Origin: Lachnospiraceae bacterium
GTDB lineage: Bacteria; Bacillota; Clostridia; Lachnospirales; Lachnospiraceae
Assembly: GCA_003447295.1 (NCBI GenBank)
Contig: DLZQ01000073.1
Span: 1 to 22,171, forward strand
DNA length: 22,171 nucleotides
Direction: 5' to 3'
Shown here: piece by piece, positions 13,362 through 22,171 of the stretch
How the letters are laid out: each line of letters begins with the position of its first letter
Position numbering within the stretch: the stretch's first letter is position 1
The notes under the pieces: generated by a model
The model's input: only the letters and a program-made list of their open reading frames with translations
What the model was told of the DNA's origin: nothing
Databases searched by the model: none
Position numbers and translations under genes: made by a program

Positions 13362-14852
13362 TTACAGAAATAATTTTTTCACTTTTTCCGCGTCAAATAC
13401 GACTTCTGTTAATCCGTCCACTTCAATCTGATACAGCGCGTTGGCTGCCAGATGCTCCGCCGCCTGCTCGAGATCACGGATACCGCTGGTGTTGGAATAG
13501 ATCTCCACCACCGCCTCCAGTCCCTCTTCAGTGATAGTGCACTCGTTTGCCTGCAGTCCGATGCGTTTCAGTACCTTGGGCAATGCGAATCTGGAGAAAA
13601 TGATCTTCTTCTCCTCCGGGGTATAATCCGGAATATCGATCACTGCAAAACGTGACATTAACGGGGCACTGATCTGATCCTTATCGTTAGCCGTGGCAAT
13701 CGGATAAACACCGAATGTTGGCACAGTACATTCCATATAGTTGTCCGTGAATCCCAGATTATCCAGCAAGGTAAGCAGTACATCCGCCGGATTGCCGTTA
13801 CCTTTGCCGCTGGCTGCTTTGTCCAGCTCGTTGATGATAAATACCAGATTGGACTCACCAGCCATGGAAAAAGCTTCCATGATGATACCGGGTTTGGCAT
13901 TGGCGTAGATTCTGGAGCTTCCGGTCAGCTGCTCCGGATCGTTGATGGAACTCATATCCAGTGTAGTCCAGGGAAGCTTTAAAATCCTTGCCACTGCATA
14001 AGCAATCTGGGATTTACCGGTTCCCGCCGGTCCCACCAGAAGCAGACCATAGGCCGGTAAAGTGTGGGTACGGTTGATCTGGATAATGGTCTCCATGATA
14101 CGCTGTTTGACCCTCTCCATGCCGTACAATTCCTCATCCAGGATTCGTCTGGCTTCCACCGGATCAATAGCTTCAAAATAATTGCCCTTCCACTGAATGT
14201 TCATCATGATGGACAATGCTCTCTGCGCGTGTCTTCTCTCCTCGGGAGATACCTCGTGGGATCTTGCCACTGCCAGGTTTCTTCTCGCCCACAGGCGGAT
14301 ATTTTCCGGCATGGTCTTTCCGGCACAGGTCATGAAATCGGAGATACTCTGAAGGCTGGTAAGCTTCATATCATCGCCGTCTTCCCCTTCGTCCTCGCCC
14401 TGTTCTTCTTCCGCGGGAGCACTGCTTAAAAACAGCCGCTCCATCATGAATTGTAAGAATCCATCCTCCGCCGACAGCTTGGTACCGCCGCCGAATGCGG
14501 TCTCACGGACCTTGTATACCGCATAGCCGTCACTTCTGTTTTCTCCGGAGAGACGCACGTTAATGTGGTTCTCACCAAGCCAGCGGATCAGACTGACAAA
14601 ACGGGCATCAATCTGCAAAATATCGGCATAAGCGCTGCTGCCTTCCTCTTTAAATTCAAAATTGGTCCGTTTGCTCTGATTACCGAATACACCCACGGCA
14701 TGATGTTTCCATTTTTCGCTACTGTTATCCAGAATCAAAATCGGTTTCTCCGCAGAGGCTGATCCCTCATTAGAAGAAAACGTTGTATAGGTGCATATAG
14801 GATCCTGTTGCTTTTCATTTTCCGGTGTACTGCTGAAATCAAATACCGGCAT
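13362..14852 (-). CDS. Lon-like AAA+ ATPase without protease domain
   Basis: This 496-residue protein has an unassigned N-terminal part (1-230, with an acidic stretch at about 148-161) and an AAA+ domain of the Lon type: ELYGMERVKQRI before Walker A GPAGTGKS (274-281), Walker B-like FIINELDKA (338-346), sensor 1 ATAND (N389), arginine finger PLMSRF (R401) and sensor 2 SGIRDLEQ (R459). The Lon Ser-Lys protease domain is absent, so it is more likely a remodelling chaperone. The Walker B aspartate (LLDEIDK in Lon) is replaced by N341, although E342 is kept. The ATG at 14,852 has AGGAGG six bases upstream and overlaps the end of the chemoreceptor gene by 14 bases, implying coupled translation. 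Its client is unknown; the chemoreceptor is a candidate. Confidence 0.85.
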   Translation of the reverse strand: MPVFDFSSTPENEKQQDPICTYTTFSSNEGSASAEKPILILDNSSEKWKHHAVGVFGNQSKRTNFEFKEEGSSAYADILQIDARFVSLIRWLGENHINVRLSGENRSDGYAVYKVRETAFGGGTKLSAEDGFLQFMMERLFLSSAPAEEEQGEDEGEDGDDMKLTSLQSISDFMTCAGKTMPENIRLWARRNLAVARSHEVSPEERRHAQRALSIMMNIQWKGNYFEAIDPVEARRILDEELYGMERVKQRIMETIIQINRTHTLPAYGLLLVGPAGTGKSQIAYAVARILKLPWTTLDMSSINDPEQLTGSSRIYANAKPGIIMEAFSMAGESNLVFIINELDKAASGKGNGNPADVLLTLLDNLGFTDNYMECTVPTFGVYPIATANDKDQISAPLMSRFAVIDIPDYTPEEKKIIFSRFALPKVLKRIGLQANECTITEEGLEAVVEIYSNTSGIRDLEQAAEHLAANALYQIEVDGLTEVVFDAEKVKKLFL

Positions 14853-16599
14853 GCTTAACCTCCTTTTTTCTCGCCTGAATCTTCTCCTCATCGATCAGTT
14901 TGAACTGTTTTACGAGATTGGTCATATTCTCAGACTGAGCCAAAAGTTCCTCACTGGTAGCAGACAGCTCTTCTGCTGCCGCCGAATTGGACTGTACGAT
15001 CTCGGAGATCTGGTTCACACCGCTCTCCGCCTGATTCATGGCATCCGCCTGGGTAGCTGCGATCTGGGTCAGTTCCTCGGAATCCTGTGCGATCTTGCGG
15101 ACACCATCCACGATAGTGCTTAAGGTCTGGGATGCATGATCCACAGCTTCATTGCCGGCATGGATCTCCTCCAGCGTACCGCCGATCAGATTTCTGGTAT
15201 TGACTGCGGACTGGGCACTCTGCTCTGCCAGCTTACCGATCTGGTCTGCCACAACAGCAAAGCCTCTGCCTGCTTCTCCGGCTCTGGCTGCTTCGATCGA
15301 AGCATTCAGGGACAGCAGATTGGTCTGGCTGGCAATATCTTCGATCTCGCCGATGATGTTGCTGATCTTCTCGGAAGTCTCGTTGATCCGGCCCATAATT
15401 TCCATCAGATGATTCATCTCGGTACGACCTTCATCCGCCTTAGCGGAGTATTCCTGTGCCTGTCTGCTGGAATTCTTCGTATGCTCTGCAGTATTGTCTA
15501 CCATAGAAGCAATATTGGTAATCGTCGCCTGCAGCTGCTCTACGGCGCCTGCCTGTTCGGTTGCACCCTCAGCCAGAGACTGTGCTGCATCTGCCAGACT
15601 TCCGGCACCCATGGATACCTGTCCGGATACTTCATTAACATTGTACAGCGCTTCATTCATCTTATACTTAATATCTCTCAGCGCTTCTTTCAGTTCATCC
15701 AGATCGCCCACATAGAGATCGGGATAACGGAACTTCACTGTCCAGTCGCCGTTTGCCATAGCATTTAATGCCTGGTTGATATCCTCAATGATCATCCTGA
15801 GGTTTGTCGCCATTGCTGTAGCCGCACGGTTCATCACTGCCATTTCATCCTCTGTCTTCACTTCGGGGAAATCAGATGTCAGATCACCTGCTGCGAAGCC
15901 ATCCAGTCTGTCTGCCAGTGCTTTCAGCGGTCCGGCGATTCCTCTGGCAATTCTTTTTCCCGCCTTTTCAGATCCTGCAAAGCCTACTCCGATGATCAGA
16001 AGGATTACGATAAAAATAACCACACGGAAGACATTCAGCTTGGCTTCCATGGCATTTCCGTTCGTTACACTGCTGTCCAACAGGCTCGTCATATCTGCAT
16101 ATACCTGCTGGAACACGGGATCCATCTGGTCACCTGCCATCTGCTGTGCCTGCAGCCGCTTAGCAGGATCGGAAGATGTACCCAGTTCCAGTATCTGTGC
16201 CTCGATCTGCAGGTAAGAAGCTACGCCGTCCTTGATCTGTTGGTAAGTGGCTCTTCCCTCATCCGTGATCATATCATCTTCCAGGGCACTGATATAGGTA
16301 TCCAGCTGTTCCGCTGTCATGTCATGGGCATTTTTTGCTGTGGCGATCAGGGTATCGTCATCATAGCCGATAGCAGCACGGGTCTCGCTCCGCATCTCTG
16401 CGATGACGATCATCGCCTTACCGATGTCACCCTGTGCGAAACCGTAATGGCGCAGCGCATAAGAATACTGGTAACTGACGATTCCCATGGCAACACAGGC
16501 AATAACACCTGTCGCACTTAATAATAAAGAGATTCTGCGAAATACACTCAGTAACCGTTTTTCGATAGGAAGCTTATTTAACTTATCCGATTTGTTCAT
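14839..16599 (-). CDS. Methyl-accepting chemotaxis protein
   Basis: A 586-residue transmembrane chemoreceptor. A first membrane helix (about 24-44), an extracellular four-helix-bundle-type sensor (about 50-189), a second helix (190-210), a HAMP domain (about 219-272), and a long cytoplasmic coiled coil follow. The signalling tip, [20 protein letters not shown] (420-439) with [20 protein letters not shown] (441-460), is the highly conserved region that binds CheA and CheW. A second membrane-proximal HAMP-like segment (about 273-325) is likely. No C-terminal methylation-enzyme tether is present. The sensor ligand cannot be predicted. The ATG at 16,599 lies inside the last codons of the YkgJ-like gene (17-base overlap), so it is part of the same operon. 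No other chemotaxis or flagellar gene is nearby. Confidence 0.92.
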   Translation of the reverse strand: MNKSDKLNKLPIEKRLLSVFRRISLLLSATGVIACVAMGIVSYQYSYALRHYGFAQGDIGKAMIVIAEMRSETRAAIGYDDDTLIATAKNAHDMTAEQLDTYISALEDDMITDEGRATYQQIKDGVASYLQIEAQILELGTSSDPAKRLQAQQMAGDQMDPVFQQVYADMTSLLDSSVTNGNAMEAKLNVFRVVIFIVILLIIGVGFAGSEKAGKRIARGIAGPLKALADRLDGFAAGDLTSDFPEVKTEDEMAVMNRAATAMATNLRMIIEDINQALNAMANGDWTVKFRYPDLYVGDLDELKEALRDIKYKMNEALYNVNEVSGQVSMGAGSLADAAQSLAEGATEQAGAVEQLQATITNIASMVDNTAEHTKNSSRQAQEYSAKADEGRTEMNHLMEIMGRINETSEKISNIIGEIEDIASQTNLLSLNASIEAARAGEAGRGFAVVADQIGKLAEQSAQSAVNTRNLIGGTLEEIHAGNEAVDHASQTLSTIVDGVRKIAQDSEELTQIAATQADAMNQAESGVNQISEIVQSNSAAAEELSATSEELLAQSENMTNLVKQFKLIDEEKIQARKKEVKHAGI

Positions 16600-17242
16600 T
16601 CCAATGTTCCATCCTTTCCGTAAACTGTGAATAAAAATCTGTTGTCCCCTCATACGGCAATAAGTAAAACAGACGTAACAGCAGCAGATTTTCCTCCCGC
16701 TGTTTCCCTTCGTCTTCTCCTGCAACTCTATCTGTCATGGCAGATAACAGGTCATGCCATTGCAGCTTGAATTGCTCATTTCTCTTCAATTCCGGTGTAT
16801 CGATCCACTTGCTGACCTTCACCTTACTGCGGTTCTCCTTCACACATTCTCCGGTCTGAAGGAAATAAAACAGTCCCCCGTTCTCATAATGTCTTCCCAA
16901 AGGAAATAAGCGACAGATTCCGGGGCGGTACGGGTGAATGCTGCATCGTCCCTCCGCATCCAGATATGCACAGGCTTCCCTGGTTCCCTGCATTTTCAGA
17001 TTCGGTAAGATCACACCGTCCACCACGTTGAGCTCCACCGACGTCGCTAATAGCTCCTGCATACTTTTTCCAATTCCCGTAGTCAGCTGATAGACATCGT
17101 AGGGATCTAAAATGATGGAACTTCCCATGCCGCGACAGCACTGCGAACATCCTTCACAGCCACCGCAGTCTGCCTTTACCATATCATTCGCTTTGTATAA
17201 ATGGCCGTCGGAAATCTCCGCAAGACTTACATTCTGCCTCAT
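16583..17242 (-). CDS. YkgJ-family cysteine-cluster protein
   Basis: This 219-residue protein carries the YkgJ-type cysteine cluster thought to bind zinc or an iron-sulfur cluster: C26-x2-C29-x2-C32-x2-C35-C36 near the N-terminus, then C91, C100 (GRCSIHPYRP), C110 (GICRLFP) and C133. The CSIHPYRPxxCRxFP block is the family's signature. The biochemical role of the family is not established. The C-terminal 80 residues are helical and lack known motifs. It starts ten bases after the stop of mtnA with a weak ribosome binding site (GGTGATG) and overlaps the chemoreceptor start by 17 bases, so its level is tied to both neighbours. A metal- or redox-sensing link with the chemoreceptor is a possibility suggested only by gene order. 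Confidence 0.85.
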   Translation of the reverse strand: MRQNVSLAEISDGHLYKANDMVKADCGGCEGCSQCCRGMGSSIILDPYDVYQLTTGIGKSMQELLATSVELNVVDGVILPNLKMQGTREACAYLDAEGRCSIHPYRPGICRLFPLGRHYENGGLFYFLQTGECVKENRSKVKVSKWIDTPELKRNEQFKLQWHDLLSAMTDRVAGEDEGKQREENLLLLRLFYLLPYEGTTDFYSQFTERMEHWNEQIG

Positions 17243-17252
17243 ATCATCACCA

Positions 17253-18347
17253 TCAGCCTCTCTGTGCCTTGCGATCCATAATCTCCTTCAGGCTCTCCGT
17301 GTAAGGTGCTCTCGCTACACCGTACTCCGTTACAATACCGGCAATCAGTTCATGATCCGTCACATCGAATGCCGGATTGTAGACCTTTACACCCTCCGGA
17401 GCCATGCGTTCCTTATACCACATCTCAGTAACCTCTTCCGCCTTACGCTGTTCGATGCAGATATCTGCACCGGTGGCAGTCGCCATATCAATAGTGGAAG
17501 TAGGTGCACAAATGTATACCGGCACACCGTACTGTTTTGCCACTGCTGCCACCACGCTGGTACCGATCTTGTTCGCAGTATCTCCGTTAGCTGCCACTCT
17601 GTCACAACCTACGAATACTGCCTGTACCCAGCCCTTGGACATGACAGAAGCGGACATATTGTCACAGATCAGTGTCACATCCACACCTGCGGAATGCAAT
17701 TCAAATGCTGTCAGTCTGGCTCCCTGTAAAAGGGGTCTGGTCTCATCCGCAAATACATGGAAGTGATAGCCCTTCTCCTGCCCGAGATAAATCGGTGCCG
17801 TAGCGGTACCGTATTTTACCGTTGCAAGTTGTCCTGCATTACAATGGGTCAGGATACCATCTCCCGGTTTTACCAGCTCCAGTCCGAATTCTCCGATTTT
17901 TCGACATACTTCCACATCTTCTGCCCGAATCTGCAGTGCCTCGTTATGCAGGATTTCCTTCACTTTTGCTACTGTCTTGTGCTCATCTCTGCCAGCTTTT
18001 ACAGCTACGGCATCCATGCGCTTCAGCGCCCAGGACAGATTAACTGCGGTGGGTCTGGAAGAATCCAGATATTCCTTATATTCTGTAAATTTCTGATAAA
18101 ACTCCTCGAAGTCTTCCGTCTCGATACGGTTTGCCAGCAGGTAGATGCCCAATGCCGCCGCTACGCCGATGGCAGGTGCTCCCCGGACCTTCAGCAGATA
18201 GATGGCATCCCACATCTCCTGTGCGGTATGTAATGCGATCAGTTCAATCTTGCCCGGAAGCAGGGTCTGATCTATGATGATCACCGCATCCTGTGCTTCA
18301 TCCAGTGCTACGGTATCGTAATCGAGGATTGTTTTCTGGTTTTCCAT
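17253..18347 (-). CDS. mtnA: S-methyl-5-thioribose-1-phosphate isomerase
   Basis: This 364-residue enzyme interconverts methylthioribose-1-phosphate and methylthioribulose-1-phosphate in the methionine salvage pathway. Diagnostic features are RGAPAIG (55-61), the catalytic cysteine C169 in THCNAG, the catalytic aspartate D249 in GCDRVAANGD, and NKIGT (259-263). These separate it from the related eIF2B subunits and from ribose-1,5-bisphosphate isomerase. The ATG at 18,347 is chosen because AAAGGAG lies five bases upstream; the frame is open 15 codons further. No other methionine-salvage gene is present in the window, so the remaining steps must be coded elsewhere, or the enzyme may act on a related sugar phosphate (for example in the methylthioadenosine/5-deoxyadenosine shunt). 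It lies 44 bases after ybaK. Confidence 0.93.
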   Translation of the reverse strand: MENQKTILDYDTVALDEAQDAVIIIDQTLLPGKIELIALHTAQEMWDAIYLLKVRGAPAIGVAAALGIYLLANRIETEDFEEFYQKFTEYKEYLDSSRPTAVNLSWALKRMDAVAVKAGRDEHKTVAKVKEILHNEALQIRAEDVEVCRKIGEFGLELVKPGDGILTHCNAGQLATVKYGTATAPIYLGQEKGYHFHVFADETRPLLQGARLTAFELHSAGVDVTLICDNMSASVMSKGWVQAVFVGCDRVAANGDTANKIGTSVVAAVAKQYGVPVYICAPTSTIDMATATGADICIEQRKAEEVTEMWYKERMAPEGVKVYNPAFDVTDHELIAGIVTEYGVARAPYTESLKEIMDRKAQRG

Positions 18348-18391
18348 GCGTACTCCTTTATCTTCAGCATTCTTTTGATACATTTCATGCA

Positions 18392-18883
18392 TTAATTGTC
18401 GTGTCTGATAATATCTGCGAACTCCGCTTTCGCTGCTTTCGCAAGGTCGTCCGGCTTCAATTGGATCTGAGACCCGATCCTGCCGCCGCTGACATAGATT
18501 TGTTCCTGAGTCTTCGCACTTTCATCAATTCTGGTCACATACTGTTTTTTCATGCCGATGGCTGTGCAGCCGCCGCGGATGTAGCCGGTGATGGCATTGA
18601 TGTCTTTTACATGGATCATCTCCACGCTTTTTTCTCCGACGGATTTCGCTGCTTTTTTCATATCCAGTTCCTCCGCGATGGGGATGACGAATACAAAATA
18701 GTCCTTACTGCTGCCCACGGTGACCAGCGTCTTGTAGACCTGCTCATAGGGCAGGGACAGCTTGTCTGCTATCTGAAGCCCGTCCACGAATTCCTCGCAC
18801 TCATAGGTGTGATGGGTATAAGGAATCTTCAGAGATTCCAGAATACGCATGGCGTTGGTTTTTACTTCTTTTTGTTTTGCCAT
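18392..18883 (-). CDS. ybaK: Cys-tRNA(Pro)/Cys-tRNA(Cys) deacylase, YbaK type
   Basis: A 163-residue editing-domain protein of the YbaK/ProX family, which hydrolyses cysteine wrongly attached to tRNA(Pro) by prolyl-tRNA synthetase. The signature GYIRGGCTAIGMKK (100-113) and the catalytic-type lysine in QVYKTLV (K51) are present, and the length is exactly that of stand-alone YbaK. The ATG at 18,883 is preceded only by a weak GAGATG. It is the first gene after the etfA terminator and therefore probably leads the following operon (mtnA, YkgJ, chemoreceptor, ATPase), although a separate mtnA promoter in the 44-base gap cannot be excluded. Confidence 0.93.
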   Translation of the reverse strand: MAKQKEVKTNAMRILESLKIPYTHHTYECEEFVDGLQIADKLSLPYEQVYKTLVTVGSSKDYFVFVIPIAEELDMKKAAKSVGEKSVEMIHVKDINAITGYIRGGCTAIGMKKQYVTRIDESAKTQEQIYVSGGRIGSQIQLKPDDLAKAAKAEFADIIRHDN

Positions 18884-18937
18884 AATTTTTCATCTCTCAT
18901 TCTTGTTAACCCTGGTATCATTTTATTTTACTATGCA

Positions 18938-18974
18938 ATTCTTACGTGCGCAAGCGTGCAAGATAAGAATCTTT
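18938..18974. repeat. Inverted repeat upstream of ybaK
   Basis: ATTCTTA and TAAGAAT flank a short imperfect tandem (GTGCGCAA, GCGTGCAA). It lies between the etfA terminator and the ybaK start, where the ybaK promoter should be. A regulatory role is possible but unproven. Confidence 0.3.
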
Positions 18975-18988
18975 TATTACTTTTTCGC

Positions 18989-19036
18989 AAAAAACTCCGC
19001 CCGGCTCCCGGGCAAGCCGAGGGACAAGGCGGAGTT
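18989..19036 (-). terminator. Rho-independent terminator of the acyl-CoA dehydrogenase-etfBA operon
   Basis: On the minus strand AACTCCGCC pairs perfectly with GGCGGAGTT, with an inner CGGCT/AGCCG stem, and is followed by TTTTTT. It begins 22 bases after the etfA stop codon. Confidence 0.9.
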
Positions 19037-19057
19037 CTGATATATTATTCTTCGGAA

Positions 19058-20119
19058 TTAGTTCGCTGCCTTCTCAGCCTTTGCAGCCTTCAGCTGCTCG
19101 GTCAGAGCGGGAACGATCTTGTTCAGGTCTCCTACGATACCGTAGTCAGCTACATCGAAGATAGGAGCAGTCTCATCTTTGTTGATGGCAACAATAAGAT
19201 CAGATTCTTCCATACCTGCTACGTGCTGAATAGCACCGGAGATACCGATTGCGAAGTAGATCTGGGGACGAACGGTCTTACCGGTCTGTCCAACCTGCAG
19301 ATCCTTGGGCTTCCAGCCGTTATCTACAACTGCACGGGAGCAGGATACGGTACCGCCCAGAACTTCTGCCAGATCCTCCAGGATCTTGAAGTTCTCTGCA
19401 CTGCCAACTCCACGGCCGCCGGATACCAGGATCTTAGCATCCATGATATCAACAGTATCGGATACTGCCTTAACAACTTCCTTGATGGTTACATATTTAT
19501 TGTTCGGAGTAAATCCGGGATTGTACTCCTCGATCACAGCCTTTGCACCTGCGATAGGAGCGATCTTCTGCATAACGCCGGGACGAACAGTTGCCATCTG
19601 CGGTCTGTTGTCAGGACATGCGATGGTAGCAATGGTGTTACCACCGAATGCAGGACGGGTCATCAGCAGCTGGTTGTGCTTCTGCTCCTGTCCGGGGATA
19701 GCAACGAGAGGGAAATCACCGATTTCCAGTACAGTACAGTCTGCAGTCAGACCGGTCTGAACTCTTGCGGAAACGGTAGGTCCCAGGTCACGTCCGATAG
19801 CGGTTGCACCTACCAGAACGATCTCAGGCTTATACTTCTCAATAACAGATGCCAGTGCATGTGCATAAGGCTCGGTTCTGTAAGTTTCCAGTTCGGGATC
19901 ATCTACGAGGATCACCTTATCTGCACCATACTCAGCCAGCTTGTCAGCCAGTCCTTTTACGTTATAACCGATCAGAACCGCGGTTACCTCGGTCTCCAGC
20001 TTTGCAGCCAGCTCTTTACCTTTGCCGAGCAGTTCCAATGCGATACCACTGATCTCATTGTCTACCTGCTGGGCGAACACATATACACCCTTGTATTCTT
20101 CAATATTATTGGTTACCAT
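19058..20119 (-). CDS. etfA: Electron transfer flavoprotein, alpha subunit
   Basis: The 353-residue alpha subunit carries the FAD-binding C-terminal domain, seen as LVSGGRGVGS (231-240), QVGQTGKTVRP (275-285) and the family signature IYFAIGISGAIQH (287-299), ending in the usual DYGIVGDLNKIVPAL. The N-terminal domain packs against the beta subunit. The dimer carries electrons between NADH or ferredoxin and the acyl-CoA dehydrogenase coded upstream. It follows etfB after 15 bases and is the last gene before a strong terminator. In clostridia this trio usually performs flavin-based electron bifurcation; the sequence fits that type but the present motifs alone do not prove it. Confidence 0.96.
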   Translation of the reverse strand: MVTNNIEEYKGVYVFAQQVDNEISGIALELLGKGKELAAKLETEVTAVLIGYNVKGLADKLAEYGADKVILVDDPELETYRTEPYAHALASVIEKYKPEIVLVGATAIGRDLGPTVSARVQTGLTADCTVLEIGDFPLVAIPGQEQKHNQLLMTRPAFGGNTIATIACPDNRPQMATVRPGVMQKIAPIAGAKAVIEEYNPGFTPNNKYVTIKEVVKAVSDTVDIMDAKILVSGGRGVGSAENFKILEDLAEVLGGTVSCSRAVVDNGWKPKDLQVGQTGKTVRPQIYFAIGISGAIQHVAGMEESDLIVAINKDETAPIFDVADYGIVGDLNKIVPALTEQLKAAKAEKAAN

Positions 20120-20134
20120 GGTTTGCCTCCTATA

Positions 20135-20920
20135 TTAGATGATGTGCTTTTCTTTGAATTTAGCAACAATGTAAGCTGCTCCGTCTTCAGGGGAATCGGG
20201 AACGATCTTCTCGCCTGCGCCCTTACGAACCTTATCGGATGCCTTTGCGATCTTGGTAGGAGATCCCTTCAGACCAAGGTTGCTGTCATCAACATCTTTC
20301 AGATCAGCTCTGCCCCAGGTAGTAATCTCTGCCTTGCATGCATCGAAGATTCCGCCGGGAGTCATGTAACGGGGCTTATTCAGCTCGGATAATGCAGTGA
20401 TCAGGCAGGGCATCTTAGCTTCTACTACATGATATCTGTCATCATACTGTCTCTGAACGATCACCTTGTCTCCGTCTACCTTGATGTCCTGTGCATAAGA
20501 GATTACGGGAAGTCCAAGATGTTCAGCGATCTGAGGACCAACCTGTGCAGTATCGCCGTCGATTGCCTGACGTCCGGTAATGATCAGATCATAATCGATA
20601 TTTCTCAGTGCACCTGCGATGGTGGTGGAAGTAGCCCAGGTATCAGCACCGCCCAGTACTCTGTCGGTAACCAGGATTGCATTGTCAGCGCCCATAGCCA
20701 GTGCCTCACGAAGAGCATCTGCTGCCTTGGGAAGACCCATGGTCAGTACGGTAACTTCTGCGCCGAGCTTATCCTTCAGCTTCAGTGCAGCTTCCAGACC
20801 AGCCTTATCATCGGGATTCATGATAGCAAGCATTGCGCCTCTGTCAAGAGTTCCGTCAGGATTGAATTTAACACCGCCCTTGGTATCGGGCACCTGCTTA
20901 ATACAAACAACAATCTTCAT
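20135..20920 (-). CDS. etfB: Electron transfer flavoprotein, beta subunit
   Basis: The 261-residue beta subunit shows the nucleotide-binding layout of EtfB: VVCIKQVPDT at the N-terminus, TDRVLGGADTWATS (85-98) and GRQAIDGDTAQVGPQ (116-130). In bifurcating Etf proteins the last two segments hold a second FAD instead of the AMP of ordinary Etf, and the DGDTAQVGPQ form here is that of clostridial butyryl-CoA dehydrogenase partners (established family knowledge, assigned from memory). It begins 42 bases after the acyl-CoA dehydrogenase stop and is followed closely by etfA, so all three products are made together. Confidence 0.96.
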   Translation of the reverse strand: MKIVVCIKQVPDTKGGVKFNPDGTLDRGAMLAIMNPDDKAGLEAALKLKDKLGAEVTVLTMGLPKAADALREALAMGADNAILVTDRVLGGADTWATSTTIAGALRNIDYDLIITGRQAIDGDTAQVGPQIAEHLGLPVISYAQDIKVDGDKVIVQRQYDDRYHVVEAKMPCLITALSELNKPRYMTPGGIFDACKAEITTWGRADLKDVDDSNLGLKGSPTKIAKASDKVRKGAGEKIVPDSPEDGAAYIVAKFKEKHII

Positions 20921-20962
20921 TGTATTTTCTCCTTACTTTTCTAATTATTCATTCAACAACGC

Positions 20963-22129
20963 TTACTTCAACAGATCTGCAGAGATAACCATTCTCTGAA
21001 CTTCAGAAGTACCCTCGTAGATCTCAGTGATCTTAGCGTCACGCATCATACGCTCTACTTCGTACTCTCTGATATAACCATAACCACCGTGGAGCTGGAC
21101 AGCCTTGGTAGTAACTTCCATAGCAACTTCGGCAGCATACAGCTTAGCCATAGCAGCTTCTACGGAGTAAGAGATCTTAGGATTGGTCTTGTACTCATCT
21201 TTCTTGCGTGCAGCCTTGTATACCAGCATCTTGGCAGCCTCAACCTTGGTAGCCATATCAGCCAGCTGGAACTGTGTATTCTGGAATCCGGAAATAGACT
21301 TTCCAAACTGCTTTCTCTCCTTGGTGTAAGCAACGGTTCTCTCCAGAGCGCCCTCTGCAATACCCAGAGCCTGGGAAGCAATACCGATACGTCCGCCATC
21401 CAGAGTGTGCATTGCGATCTTGAAGCCTGCGCCCTGCTTGCCAAGCATGTTCTCCTTAGGGATACGGCAGTCGGTGAAGATCAGCTCGTAAGTGGAAGAA
21501 CCCTTGATACCCATCTTCTTTTCCTTGGTACCGAAGGTAAATCCGGGAGTTCCCTTCTCAACGATAAAGGAAGAGATCTCCTTCATCTTTCTGCCTCTCT
21601 TCTCTACGATACCGGTAACTGCGATCACGATATATACATCTGCTTCTTTACCATTGGTGATGAAGCACTTGGAACCATTGATGACCCACTCATCGCCATC
21701 TAATACAGCCTTGGTCTGCTGACCCTGAGCATCGGTACCTGCACCGGGCTCGGTCAGACCGAAAGCACCGATCTTGCGGCCGCTTGCCAGATCAGGAACG
21801 TATTTCTGCTTCTGCTCTTCGGTACCGAAGGTCATGATAGGATCGATACACAGAGAGGTATGTGCGGAAACGATAACGCCAGTCGTTGCGCAAACCTTGG
21901 AAAGCTCCTCTACACACATAGCGTAGGTCAGAGTATCACAGCCCTGTCCACCATACTCCTTGGGAACGGGAATTCCCATGAAGCCGTACTTAGCCATCTT
22001 CTCAACGGTCTCTCTGGGGAAGGTTTCGGTCTCGTCAACTTCCTGTGCAAGAGGTTTTACTTCGTTCTCGGCGAACTCTTTGAACAGCTGTCTCGCCATC
22101 TCATGCTCTTTGGATAATGTAAAATCCAT
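20963..22129 (-). CDS. Acyl-CoA dehydrogenase, short-chain (butyryl-CoA dehydrogenase type)
   Basis: This 388-residue flavoenzyme reduces or oxidises short acyl-CoA esters at the alpha-beta position. The acyl-CoA dehydrogenase signatures [14 protein letters not shown] and [13 protein letters not shown] are intact, the latter with the catalytic base at E372, and the FAD-binding QLHGGYGY is present. Length and N-terminus ([19 protein letters not shown]) match clostridial butyryl-CoA dehydrogenases. Coding with etfBA suggests that it reduces crotonyl-CoA to butyryl-CoA in butyrate formation, probably with electron bifurcation to ferredoxin. GGAGG nine bases before the ATG supports the start. Other genes of the pathway (thl, crt, hbd) would be expected upstream, outside the window; without them a different short-chain substrate is possible, so no symbol is given. 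Confidence 0.93.
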   Translation of the reverse strand: MDFTLSKEHEMARQLFKEFAENEVKPLAQEVDETETFPRETVEKMAKYGFMGIPVPKEYGGQGCDTLTYAMCVEELSKVCATTGVIVSAHTSLCIDPIMTFGTEEQKQKYVPDLASGRKIGAFGLTEPGAGTDAQGQQTKAVLDGDEWVINGSKCFITNGKEADVYIVIAVTGIVEKRGRKMKEISSFIVEKGTPGFTFGTKEKKMGIKGSSTYELIFTDCRIPKENMLGKQGAGFKIAMHTLDGGRIGIASQALGIAEGALERTVAYTKERKQFGKSISGFQNTQFQLADMATKVEAAKMLVYKAARKKDEYKTNPKISYSVEAAMAKLYAAEVAMEVTTKAVQLHGGYGYIREYEVERMMRDAKITEIYEGTSEVQRMVISADLLK

Positions 22130-22171
22130 GATGTTAATCCTCCATTGTTATTTATACTTGGTTGTAATTAT

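Noticed and set aside
16600..16725. Upstream extension of the chemoreceptor by 42 residues
   Set aside because: It lies wholly inside the YkgJ-like gene in another frame, and the predicted membrane helix sits at normal distance from the ATG at 16,599.
18293..20392. Open frame of 699 codons on the plus strand
   Set aside because: It runs antisense to the start of mtnA, all of ybaK and nearly all of etfA, whose motifs are unmistakable. Its product is cysteine- and leucine-rich without domain character, and it crosses a terminator. It is a by-product of codon usage.

Overview
The window looks like a chromosomal segment of a gut-type Firmicute, most likely a Lachnospiraceae-like clostridium. This is inferred from the acyl-CoA dehydrogenase-etfB-etfA cluster typical of butyrate-type metabolism, the AGGAGG-type ribosome binding sites and the style of the proteins; no rRNA or other marker is present. 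Two regions differ clearly in base composition: an AT-rich accessory island (about 1-10,540) and a more GC-rich core region (about 10,700-22,171) in which every gene is on the minus strand.

Island. Read on the minus strand, it has a small excisionase-like protein (4669-4845), a P4-family primase/helicase (2567-4636) and the catalytic half of a Tn916/phage-type tyrosine recombinase (1975-2622). The recombinase has lost its N-terminal DNA-binding domains and overlaps the shortened primase end, which suggests an internal deletion that may have immobilised the element. Beyond a terminator lie a 334-residue protein of unknown function and a small GIY-YIG nuclease-fold protein. On the plus strand, from a near-consensus promoter, come a zinc-ribbon protein of unknown function and a 1280-residue single-chain restriction-modification enzyme (nuclease, N6-adenine methylase, two target recognition domains), the one clear defence gene. 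Clusters of a TTACTAC/GTAGTAA heptamer lie at both sides (115-164 and 10,366-10,454). At the right edge, a 10-codon remnant resembling the start of a low-molecular-weight phosphatase gene, with its own strong ribosome binding site, suggests insertion into that gene.

Core region, in direction of transcription (right to left). (1) acyl-CoA dehydrogenase, etfB and etfA form an operon for flavin-based enoyl-CoA reduction, closed by a strong terminator at 18,989-19,036. (2) ybaK, mtnA, a YkgJ-type cysteine-cluster protein, a methyl-accepting chemotaxis protein and a Lon-like AAA+ ATPase without protease domain follow; the last three are tightly packed or overlapping, ending at a terminator at 13,317-13,353. 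(3) A nicotinamidase-like hydrolase and nicotinate phosphoribosyltransferase form an NAD-salvage pair, followed by a DNA-deoxyinosine glycosylase of the uracil-DNA-glycosylase superfamily.

The least conventional parts are the YkgJ-chemoreceptor-AAA+ operon, the island's unknown 334-residue protein next to the GIY-YIG protein, the structured leader of the restriction-modification gene, and the heptamer arrays at the island's edges.
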